NCBI GenBank assembly: GCA_045533195.1
Contig: JAZSHI010000016.1
Coordinates: 1-20,112 of the forward strand
Direction of reading: 5' to 3'
Source of the DNA: SIG607 sp045533195
GTDB lineage: Bacteria; Bacillota; Clostridia; Oscillospirales; Acutalibacteraceae
DNA: 20,112 nt
The position numbers and the translations under genes were made by a program. Of the stretch, positions 14,237-20,112 are shown piece by piece. The stretch's first letter is position 1; each line of letters begins with the position of its first letter. The notes beneath the pieces are model-generated. The model ran no database searches and was not told the DNA's origin. It was given only the letters and a program-made list of their open reading frames with translations.

Positions 14237-14782
14237 ATGGATTTAACCGAAAAGACACTAAAAAGCGAAACTGTATTCAAAGGCAGAATAATCACGGTAA
14301 AAAAGGATGTTGCCCTTCTTCCCGACGGAAGTCAGGCAGGCAGAGAATATATCACCCATCCCGGCGGAGTATGTGTTGTACCCTTAACCGACCAAAAAGA
14401 AATTTTAATGGTACGTCAATACCGCTACCCCTACAGCGAAGTGGTTTTGGAAATTCCTGCAGGCAAAAAGGATATAGGCGAAGACCCCTTTACCACAGGC
14501 AAACGTGAATTAAAGGAAGAAACAGGAGCTACTGCAAAAGAGTATATTAATTTGGGTGAGCTTTACCCTTCTCCCGGATACTGCGGTGAAATAATCTGGA
14601 TGTACGGTGCAAAAGGTCTTGATTTTGGCAAGGTCTGCCCCGACGAAGATGAATTTTTAGAGGTGGAGAAGGTGCCGCTGGACAAAGCCGTAGAAATGAT
14701 TTTAAGCGGTGAAATAAAGGACGCTAAAACTCAAAGCGCAATACTAAAAATAAAACTGCTTATAGATAGCGGGAAGTTTTAG
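14237..14782 (+). CDS. NUDIX hydrolase, ADP-ribose pyrophosphatase type
   Basis: A 181-residue NUDIX protein of the ADP-ribose pyrophosphatase group, which splits ADP-ribose to AMP and ribose 5-phosphate. The NUDIX box GX5EX7REUXEEXGU is intact at about residues 76-98 (GKKDIGE, then RELKEETGA). Family features around it are the opening KTLKSETVFKGRIITVKKD, HPGGVCVVPL, VRQYRYPYSEVVLEIPAGK, and LYPSPGYCGE after the box. Length is standard. It is divergent from fprA and converges on rpmB. Substrate preference for ADP-ribose follows from family similarity only. Confidence 0.93.
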   Translation: MDLTEKTLKSETVFKGRIITVKKDVALLPDGSQAGREYITHPGGVCVVPLTDQKEILMVRQYRYPYSEVVLEIPAGKKDIGEDPFTTGKRELKEETGATAKEYINLGELYPSPGYCGEIIWMYGAKGLDFGKVCPDEDEFLEVEKVPLDKAVEMILSGEIKDAKTQSAILKIKLLIDSGKF

Positions 14783-14809
14783 GAAAGTAAAATTAAATAT
14801 AAAAGAAAA

Positions 14810-14833
14810 AGAGCAATCCCTACGGATTGCTCT
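14810..14833. terminator. Terminator for rpmB, also between NUDIX and rpmB
   Basis: A 10-bp stem AGAGCAATCC-ctac-GGATTGCTCT. On the minus strand it is followed by TTTTTCTTTT, a clear terminator for rpmB. On the plus strand the tail is weaker (AAATTCT). Confidence 0.82.
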
Positions 14834-14861
14834 AAATTCTAATCTTAAAGAATTAACTTTC

Positions 14862-15050
14862 TTAGATTGCGCGTGTAACCTTTCCGGAACGCAAGCAACG
14901 GGTGCAAGCGTATATACGACGCGGAGAACCATCAACGATAGCTTTTACTCTCTTAACGTTGGGCTTCCAAGTACGGTTGGTACGTCTGTGAGAGTGGGAA
15001 ACTTTAATACCGAAAGTAATTTCTTTGCTACAGATATCACATTTAGCCAT
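14862..15050 (-). CDS. rpmB: Ribosomal protein bL28
   Basis: A 62-residue bL28, a 50S subunit protein. The sequence MAKCDICSKEITFGIKVSHSHRRTNR, then RVKAIVDGSPRRIYACTRCLRSGKV, is diagnostic. The CxxC pairs (CDIC and CTRC) are retained, so this is the zinc-binding form. GGAGGTG lies nine bases before the ATG. The gene has its own promoter and terminator, so it is monocistronic. A 12-bp palindrome in its leader (TCGCTATAGCGA, 15075-15086) might serve regulation, which is inference. Confidence 0.97.
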   Translation of the reverse strand: MAKCDICSKEITFGIKVSHSHRRTNRTWKPNVKRVKAIVDGSPRRIYACTRCLRSGKVTRAI

Positions 15051-15074
15051 GCGTTAAGCACCTCCTTCAGAATT

Positions 15075-15086
15075 TCGCTATAGCGA
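15075..15086. promoter_or_regulatory. Palindrome in the rpmB leader
   Basis: TCGCTATAGCGA is perfectly self-complementary and lies between the rpmB promoter and ribosome site. It could form a short hairpin in the leader or bind a regulator; no specific role is supported. Confidence 0.3.
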
Positions 15087-15106
15087 TTTTTACATTAGCA
15101 AAAGTT

Positions 15107-15135
15107 ATTATAGCAGAAAGTTTTTGAAAAAGCAA
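15107..15135 (-). promoter_or_regulatory. Promoter of rpmB
   Basis: Minus strand: TTGCTT (15135-15130), 17-bp spacer, TATAAT (15112-15107). Confidence 0.65.
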
Positions 15136-15162
15136 GTATTTTTTTATAAATATAATAAGACA

Positions 15163-15191
15163 TTGAAATTTGATGTTTTTTGTGATATAAT
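15163..15191 (+). promoter_or_regulatory. Promoter of tRNA-Arg
   Basis: TTGAAA (15163-15168), 17-bp spacer, TATAAT (15186-15191). The predicted start is about ten bases before the mature tRNA. Confidence 0.75.
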
Positions 15192-15207
15192 TTTCAGCGA
15201 AATATAT

Positions 15208-15284
15208 GCGTTTGTAGCTCAGCTGGATAGAGCACTGCCCTCCGACGGCAGGTGTCGGCGGTTCGAATCCGTTCAAGCGCACCA
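15208..15284 (+). tRNA. tRNA-Arg (anticodon CCG)
   Basis: A full cloverleaf is visible. The acceptor stem GCGTTTG pairs with CAAGCGC (one G-U pair), with discriminator A and an encoded CCA. The D-arm is GCTC...GAGC. The anticodon stem CTGCC/GGCAG carries loop CTCCGAC, giving anticodon CCG. The T-arm GGCGG-TTCGAAT-CCGTT includes two G-U pairs. It has its own promoter and terminator and reads CGG codons. Confidence 0.95.
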
Positions 15285-15320
15285 AAAAATTCGACTTGTT
15301 TCGACAAGGCGAATTTTTTT
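15285..15320 (+). terminator. Terminator of tRNA-Arg
   Basis: Stem AATTCGACTTGT-ttcg-ACAAGGCGAATT with one mismatch, followed by a run of T residues, directly after the CCA end. Confidence 0.82.
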
Positions 15321-15520
15321 ATCCATTGCGAAAGCAATGGTATATCATCAGCCGTTAGACTGTATATCATCAAGGGCGGTCTTGCCGCCCTTGTATCTCA
15401 TCACACCTTTAGGTGTGTATCAAAAGCGTTTTCGCAATGATGATATACAAGACTTCGTCTTGATGATATGCAATTCCTTTCGGAATTGATGATATACAAT
15501 GCTTCGCATTGATTACATAC
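15321..15520. repeat. Array of variable hairpins joined by TGATGATATAC linkers
   Basis: Seven or eight short hairpins with different stems alternate with a near-constant 10-11-base linker. In the left half the linker reads TATATCATCA (15341, 15363; TATCTCATCA at 15394). In the right half it is the complement TGATGATATAC (near 15439, 15461, 15487), so the whole block is arranged as an inverted repeat. Clear stems are CCATTGC-gaaa-GCAATGG, CAAGGGCGG-tcttg-CCGCCCTTG, CACACC-ttta-GGTGTG, CAAGAC-ttc-GTCTTG, CAATTCC-tttc-GGAATTG and CAATGC-ttc-GCATTG. Two units are degenerate. The right end overlaps the MATE stop codon. There is no spacer uniqueness or length regularity of a CRISPR. Confidence 0.8.
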
Positions 15521-16893
15521 ATTTAATTTTAAGTTTTTTATAGGTTTTTACACATATAATGACTTGAAGAACCAAAGTGATTGCCCAACTGATGAAATAA
15601 CTTAAAAACAGATAGAAATACTGTTGGTATGGATTTTCTGTCAAACCCCTTAATATCGGGAATACAACCCATATCCACAAAAATCTTAATCCGCAAACGC
15701 CGAATATTGATACAAGCATTGGTGAAAGCGAAGTGCCCATTCCTCTTATACAGCCTACCGTTACATCCATAGCTCCGCAAATAAAGTAGGGAATGCATAG
15801 TGCAACTATATGTGTCATACCAAAGGTTATTGCCTCCTCGGTACTGGTGAAAAATCCTAAAAAGAATTTGCCGTATGCCACAACGGGAATTGTAAGCGCA
15901 ATACCGATTACTATAGCTACACCGTTTAACAAGAATATAAGCTTTTTAATCTGCTCTATTTTTTTCGCACCTGTATTCTGTCCGATAAAGGAAGTAGCAG
16001 CATGGTGAATAGAGTTCATAGGAATAAATATGAAATTTGCCACACTTGTGGCAGCAGCGCTTCCTGCCATCGCAAGAGGACCAAAGGTATTTATAGTCGC
16101 CTGTAAAATTGTATTGGATACTGAAAAAATCATACCCTGAAGACCTGCAGGTACACCTATATAAAGGGTTTGCATTAAAGATTTTTTATGTATTTTAAGT
16201 TCCTTAAATCGAAGTCTGCAGTCATTATTCTGTTTTTTCATATAGCTGACCACTAAAACTGCCGAAACACTCTGAGAAATAACAGTAGCCAATGCCACAC
16301 CTGCCACACTCATATCAAAAGCCACAACAAACAGTATATTAAGTCCTACGTTTAAAACCCCTGACACACCTAAAAATATAAGAGGACGGGTAGTGTCCCC
16401 AATAGAACGCAAAATTGCGCTTCCAAAGTTATAAATCAATTGTACGGGAAGTCCTAAAAAGTAAATTTTTGTATAAAGAGCCGCTAAACCCAGCACCTCT
16501 TCGGGAGCGTTCATCAGTTTAAGCAACGGCTGGGCGCAAAAGAAGCCTACAGCACCGATAATAACACCTAAAATCACCGATAAAAGCATAGAAGTATGTA
16601 CTGTTCTTTTTACTGCTTCGCTGTTTTTGGCGCCCACGTTTTGAGCAACCACAACACCCGAACCATTGCCAAGTCCCATAGCCAAAGCAATTAGCGCATT
16701 TATAAGCGAAGCGGTAGAACCTACAGCAGAAACGGCAAAGTCGCCATCAGCAGAAAACTTGCCTACAATAACCGTGTCGGCGGCATTAAAAAGAAGCTGT
16801 AACAATCCCGATATTATTATAGGAACAGCAAACAGCAGTATTTTTTTTCAAAAACGGGCCCGTTGTCATATCCAAGGTTCTGGATTTAGTCAC
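15513..16893 (-). CDS. MATE family efflux transporter, start disrupted by a frameshift
   Basis: A polytopic multidrug and toxin extrusion transporter, exporting organic cations by Na+ or H+ antiport. The frame from 16805 gives 430 residues with about eleven to twelve membrane segments and the motif LLFNAADTVIVGKF. The missing first part lies upstream in another frame: GTG at 16893, ribosome site AAGGAAG, reading MTKSRTLDMTTGPFLKK. The frames meet at an A8 run (minus strand; T8 at 16831-16838). Removing one A would give KKILLFAVPIIISGLLQLLF and a normal 459-residue protein. As written, a TGA precedes the downstream frame, so only a poor TTG start remains. This is a recent mutation, slippage-controlled phase variation or a sequencing error. 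The stop lies in the hairpin array. Confidence 0.85.
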
Positions 16894-16917
16894 AAAAATA
16901 CTTCCTTTCCGCATTAA

Positions 16918-16941
16918 AACGGGACAGTAAACTGTCCCGTT
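16918..16941. terminator. Terminator downstream of the transglutaminase gene
   Basis: An 11-bp stem AACGGGACAGT-aa-ACTGTCCCGTT. On the minus strand it is followed by TTTTAAT, ending the transglutaminase transcript about 25 bp before the MATE start region. Confidence 0.75.
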
Positions 16942-16949
16942 GTTTTAAT

Positions 16950-17018
16950 TTACAGTATTCCGACAAGACTTAGCTTTAAGTTTGCCGTATCAGCAATATC
17001 TACAATACCGCTTTTATT
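16950..17018 (-). pseudogene. Decayed dockerin repeat after the transglutaminase stop
   Basis: Two TAA codons end the transglutaminase gene. The same frame then stays open for 22 codons, reading SGIVDIADTANLKLSLVGIL and a stop. This matches the second half of a dockerin repeat (compare NKIDAVDLARLKLKLAGL in the intact gene). It is either the remains of a third repeat or the old end of a duplicated dockerin. Confidence 0.65.
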
Positions 17019-17021
17019 TTA

Positions 17022-18584
17022 TTATAAACCTGCCAATTTCAGTTTAAGCCTTGCAAGATCAACGGCATCAATTTTATTGTCCGAGTTAAAATCGACGGCA
17101 TTACCTACTTTTTTGCCTATTCCTGCCAGAAAAAGCTTTAGGGCAGCAAGATCAACCGCATCTGTTTTTCCATCTCCGTTGGCATCCCCTAAAACACCTG
17201 TGAATTGGTCACCCTGAGCAGGAATAGTCTGTCTCTCTACTATATCAGCGCAGTAATAACAGAACTTAACCTGTTCGCCCTCTTCTGTTTTAGTAGGCTG
17301 TTTAACAATTTCCCAATCGGTAGGATAATGATGAATTTGCTCACCCAAGGTATATTTACCCTCTACTACCTCTGCGTTAAAAATATTGTCGGGACTTATT
17401 AAATAGCTAATGGTTTTGCCCTCCATATTAAGACCGTAATAATATTTACCCTCAGGTCTGTCTATAGGAACTTTTTCAAATTTATTATGGTGGCTGTCAT
17501 AAACGTAAATGTCTGTTTCGTCATTAAAGAAAAGATGTCCGTTATATTCAAAAAGACCTGCATAATAATTGTTTTGAATTATGCCGTCATCCCTCTCCCA
17601 GCCGCAAATACCCCACTGTTCAACATAACATCCGATTTTCATAAGTGTTTCGGTATCTTTAAAATCCTTTGTACGCATAAGTCCGCCGTCTTCTTTACTG
17701 TTATCAAGATAATACCAATATTCACCGATTTTATGAACGGCAGTAGTTGCTGTTCTCCAGGAGGCATTACCCTTGTATTCATTACAAACTATACCATCAA
17801 CAAGAGGAATATAAAAATCATCGTGACCGCCATCTTCCAATATCTGACTATCGGAAAGCAAGAATTTATCGTGTCTAACTTCGCCTACATAATCATAATG
17901 ATAGGTTTCGCCTAAAATCGGATCGTCATAGGTGGCATCGACGTGATACCATTTTCCGTCTATCTGTACCACGTTCCAACCGTGATTATCGGTTTCGCTT
18001 ATAACATAATAACTGTTTATACCCATACGGCGAAGAATATACATATATGTATAGGCATAGCTCTGGCAAACACCTCTTTTATACTTCAAAAAGCCGACTA
18101 TATCGTGGTTTTCCTCACCGGGTTTTTCAAAAAGATTATAGTCATACATATAGTTAACGTCTAACCAATCGTGTACATAAAGGGCTTTTTCCGCTTCTGA
18201 CCAATCTTTGCCTATTTTATTTATAACCTTGTTGGTTTCATTTTCCATAAACATACGCTCAATAAGCATCTGTTCCTTTGTCATAAAATATGCAAGTTGG
18301 AGCGTATCCCATTCTCCTGTTTCGGAATTAACGGTTCCGCCGCCAATATTCCAATAATAATACTCGGGATACTGATTAAAAAGATACTGTAAATAAACGA
18401 GTATTTCATCTTCACCGGTATATTTAATCTTATATTCACTTAGGTCAACTTCGGTTTCCATATTATGAATAGCGTTTATAATTTTTTCCTGATAGGTAAG
18501 CGCCTTACTTTCAGCAAACGATACTACCGAAAATGCGCCTAAAAGAATAACTATGCTTAAGATTATTGACAAAAGTTTTTTCAT
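17022..18584 (-). CDS. Secreted transglutaminase-like protein with C-terminal dockerin
   Basis: A 520-residue exported protein. Residues 1-24 are a signal peptide (MKKLLSIILSIVILLGAFSVVSFAES). A transglutaminase/protease-like domain spans about 100-235 with the Cys-His-Asp triad visible: C173 in KRGVCQSYAYTY, H201 in DNHGWNVVQ, D216 in WYHVDATYDD. A middle region (240-450) is rich in Tyr, Trp and Asp and resembles short repeats such as EYWYYLD. The C-terminus (464-520) is a dockerin with two Ca-binding loops, DANGDGKTDAVD (467-478) and DFNSDNKIDAVD (498-509). The dockerin would attach it to a cohesin scaffold on the surface. Whether it cross-links or cleaves proteins or peptides is unknown. 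AAGGGG precedes the ATG. Confidence 0.9.
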   Translation of the reverse strand: MKKLLSIILSIVILLGAFSVVSFAESKALTYQEKIINAIHNMETEVDLSEYKIKYTGEDEILVYLQYLFNQYPEYYYWNIGGGTVNSETGEWDTLQLAYFMTKEQMLIERMFMENETNKVINKIGKDWSEAEKALYVHDWLDVNYMYDYNLFEKPGEENHDIVGFLKYKRGVCQSYAYTYMYILRRMGINSYYVISETDNHGWNVVQIDGKWYHVDATYDDPILGETYHYDYVGEVRHDKFLLSDSQILEDGGHDDFYIPLVDGIVCNEYKGNASWRTATTAVHKIGEYWYYLDNSKEDGGLMRTKDFKDTETLMKIGCYVEQWGICGWERDDGIIQNNYYAGLFEYNGHLFFNDETDIYVYDSHHNKFEKVPIDRPEGKYYYGLNMEGKTISYLISPDNIFNAEVVEGKYTLGEQIHHYPTDWEIVKQPTKTEEGEQVKFCYYCADIVERQTIPAQGDQFTGVLGDANGDGKTDAVDLAALKLFLAGIGKKVGNAVDFNSDNKIDAVDLARLKLKLAGL

Positions 18585-18614
18585 TTGTTTATTCCCCTTA
18601 ACTTAGTATTTAAC

Positions 18615-18629
18615 GGATATTCAATATCC
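18615..18629. promoter_or_regulatory. Palindrome in the transglutaminase leader
   Basis: GGATATTCAATATCC has 7-bp arms around one base and lies downstream of the -10, a plausible operator position. The binding protein is unknown. Confidence 0.3.
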
Positions 18630-18640
18630 CAACCCATTAT

Positions 18641-18669
18641 ATTTTATTATCAAACAATTAATAAGTCAA
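18641..18669 (-). promoter_or_regulatory. Promoter of the transglutaminase gene
   Basis: Minus strand: TTGACT (18669-18664), 17-bp spacer, TAAAAT (18646-18641). Confidence 0.65.
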
Positions 18670-18702
18670 CTGCTTAAAAATAATTCTACGAAATTTATAA
18701 AA

Positions 18703-18737
18703 ATATCCTACACAAAAAATATTTTCGTGTAGGATAT
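18703..18737 (-). terminator. Terminator of the aconitase gene
   Basis: An 11-bp perfect stem ATATCCTACAC...GTGTAGGATAT (18703-18713 with 18727-18737) around an AT-rich loop. It is followed on the minus strand by TTTTATAAATTT and sits 16 bp past the stop codon. Confidence 0.75.
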
Positions 18738-18753
18738 AGCTAATTTATACAAA

Positions 18754-20112
18754 TTAAGCTTCTTTTGCTACAAAGGCTAAAAGTCCGCCTGCCTTTAAAA
18801 TAGCCTTTTGTCTTTCGGTGAAGGAGCAAGAAAGTATAATTTCTTCTCCCGTTGTATTGTCTTTAAGTGTCATTTCGCCCTTGTCCATACCGTCATAGAT
18901 ATCATTAAGGCTAAGGCTGTCGCCCTGACTAAGCTTATCGTAATCATCGGGATTTTTAAGGGTAACAGGCATAATTCCCGCATTAATAAGATTTGCAATA
19001 TGAATTCTTGCAAAGCTCTTTGCTATTACAACTCTGACACCTAAATACATAGGAACAAGCGCTGCGTGTTCACGGGATGAGCCCTGACCGTAGTTAGAAC
19101 CGCCGAGAATAAAGCTCTCCCCTGCCTCTTTTGCTCTATCGGGGAAGGTTTCATCACAAACACCGAAGCAGAACTTACTAAGATAGGGAATATTTGAACG
19201 GTAGGGAAGTATTTTAGCGCCTGCAGGCATAATGTGGTCGGTGGTAATATTATCGCCAACCTTTAAAACAAGCTCTGCAGTAAGGCTATCGTTTTGAGGA
19301 CGGGCATCGGGGAATTTTTTAATATTGGGGCCTCTGAGCACTTCGAGGTCCTTGCTTTCCTCAACCGATGCAGGTTCAAGTACCGCGCTGTCGTTAATAA
19401 GGAAGCTTTCGGGCATATTTGCCTCGATTTTTTCTCCCATAAGTCTGGGATCGGTAATTTCGCCGGTAAGGGCAGCCGCAACAGCGGTTTCGGGAGAAAC
19501 AAGATACACCTGACCGTCTGCAGTACCGCTTCTGCCTTCAAAGTTACGGTTAAAGGTACGAAGGGAAACACCCGCAGAGTTGGGAGAAAAGCCCATACCG
19601 ATACAGGGACCGCAAGCACACTCTAAAACTCTTGCACCCGCAGCAATTATATCTGAAAGCGCTCCGCAGTCGGAAAGCATGGTAAGAACCTGCTTACTTC
19701 CCGGAGATACAGAAAGGCTAACGCTTTCCTTTATGGTTTTGCCCTTAAGCATAGCCGCAACCTTTAACATATCAAAAAGAGAAGAATTGGTACAAGAGCC
19801 AATACATACCTGATCCACTTTGGTACCCTTCAGCGTATCCACATTGACGATATTGTCAGGGCTGTGAGGGCAGGCAATCATAGGCTTCAGCGCAGACAGA
19901 TCGATGGGGATGATTCGGTCATACACAGCATCTGCATCACTGCAGAGCGGCACATAATCCGCTTCTCTTCCCTGTGCTTTCAAGAAAGCTCTTGTCACTT
20001 CATCGGAAGGAAAAATGGATGTGGTAGCACCCAGTTCTGTACCCATATTGGTGATGGTTGCTCTCTCTGGAACAGAAAGACTCTTGATACCTTCTCCACC
20101 CCACTCAATAAT
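18754..20112 (-). CDS. Aconitate hydratase, C-terminal part (runs off the window)
   Basis: An incomplete gene; 452 codons are visible and the frame stays open to base 20112 (ERATITNMGTELGA continues from beyond the edge). It interconverts citrate and isocitrate. The [4Fe-4S] ligands are seen in GSCTNSS and ECACGPCIG. The C-terminal swivel domain carries GDNITTDHIMPAG and the substrate arginine in NYGQGSSREHAALVP. The visible part suits the roughly 640-residue aconitases of Clostridia rather than the 900-residue AcnA. A related homoaconitase or isopropylmalate enzyme is less likely because both halves are in one chain with this spacing. From about 19810 to the edge codon choice shifts toward CTG, ATC and CAG, unlike the TTA, CTT and ATA use downstream. 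Confidence 0.88.
   Translation of the reverse strand: MIEWGGEGIKSLSVPERATITNMGTELGATTSIFPSDEVTRAFLKAQGREADYVPLCSDADAVYDRIIPIDLSALKPMIACPHSPDNIVNVDTLKGTKVDQVCIGSCTNSSLFDMLKVAAMLKGKTIKESVSLSVSPGSKQVLTMLSDCGALSDIIAAGARVLECACGPCIGMGFSPNSAGVSLRTFNRNFEGRSGTADGQVYLVSPETAVAAALTGEITDPRLMGEKIEANMPESFLINDSAVLEPASVEESKDLEVLRGPNIKKFPDARPQNDSLTAELVLKVGDNITTDHIMPAGAKILPYRSNIPYLSKFCFGVCDETFPDRAKEAGESFILGGSNYGQGSSREHAALVPMYLGVRVVIAKSFARIHIANLINAGIMPVTLKNPDDYDKLSQGDSLSLNDIYDGMDKGEMTLKDNTTGEEIILSCSFTERQKAILKAGGLLAFVAKEA

Noticed and set aside
15067..15285. 72-codon minus-strand ORF (MVRLNGFEPPTPAVGG...)
   Set aside because: It is the antisense translation of the tRNA gene, a common spurious annotation.
15124..15489. 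121-codon ORF across the tRNA and hairpin array
   Set aside because: It reads through a tRNA gene, its terminator and palindromic repeats, so it is a chance frame.
15321..15520. CRISPR array
   Set aside because: The repeated units are short 10-11-base linkers between palindromes, not 23-37-base repeats with unique spacers, and there are no cas genes.

Overview
The window reads as chromosomal DNA of an AT-rich, anaerobic, low-GC Firmicute, most likely a gut Clostridia member of the Oscillospiraceae/Ruminococcaceae kind. Pointers are strong AGGAGG-type ribosome sites, consensus sigma-A promoters with 17-bp spacers, a PerR box over a flavodiiron/rubredoxin operon, a dockerin-tagged secreted protein, and dispersed hairpin repeats. 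This placement is inference from style and gene content, not from a phylogenetic marker.

Layout. 1-3100: a YitT-type membrane protein, then the padR-DUF1700-DUF4097 envelope cassette (all minus). 3213-4115: a lone radical SAM/SPASM protein, convergent with the next operon on a shared terminator. 4096-7722: a sugar-acid locus. An AraC regulator is divergent from a two-gene operon encoding a sialidase-fold/KDPG-aldolase fusion and a DgoK-like kinase, with a 21-bp-spaced direct-repeat operator between them. 7723-10002: an accessory-looking stretch with a glycosidase-like gene remnant, an unknown small protein cotranscribed with a MazF toxin, a probable 120-nt small RNA with its own promoter and terminator, and hairpin repeats that end in an inverted duplicate of the guaA 3' end.

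10003-12225: a CofE-like ligase and an amidotransferase-less GMP synthase in one operon. 12413-15050: core and housekeeping genes: a Dabb protein, flavodiiron protein plus rubredoxin under a perfect PerR box, a NUDIX hydrolase and ribosomal protein L28. 15163-15520: tRNA-Arg(CCG) with promoter and terminator, then an array of variable hairpins joined by constant linkers. 15513-16893: a MATE transporter whose start is broken by a frameshift in an A8 run. 16918-18584: a secreted transglutaminase with a dockerin and a decayed extra dockerin repeat after its stop. 18754-20112: the C-terminal part of aconitase, running off the window.

The most unusual items are the hydrolase-aldolase fusion beside its kinase and regulator, the orphan structured small RNA, the two linker/hairpin arrays (one copying the end of guaA in inverted form), and the CofE-like/GuaA operon. 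No CRISPR array, complete transposon or prophage was seen.
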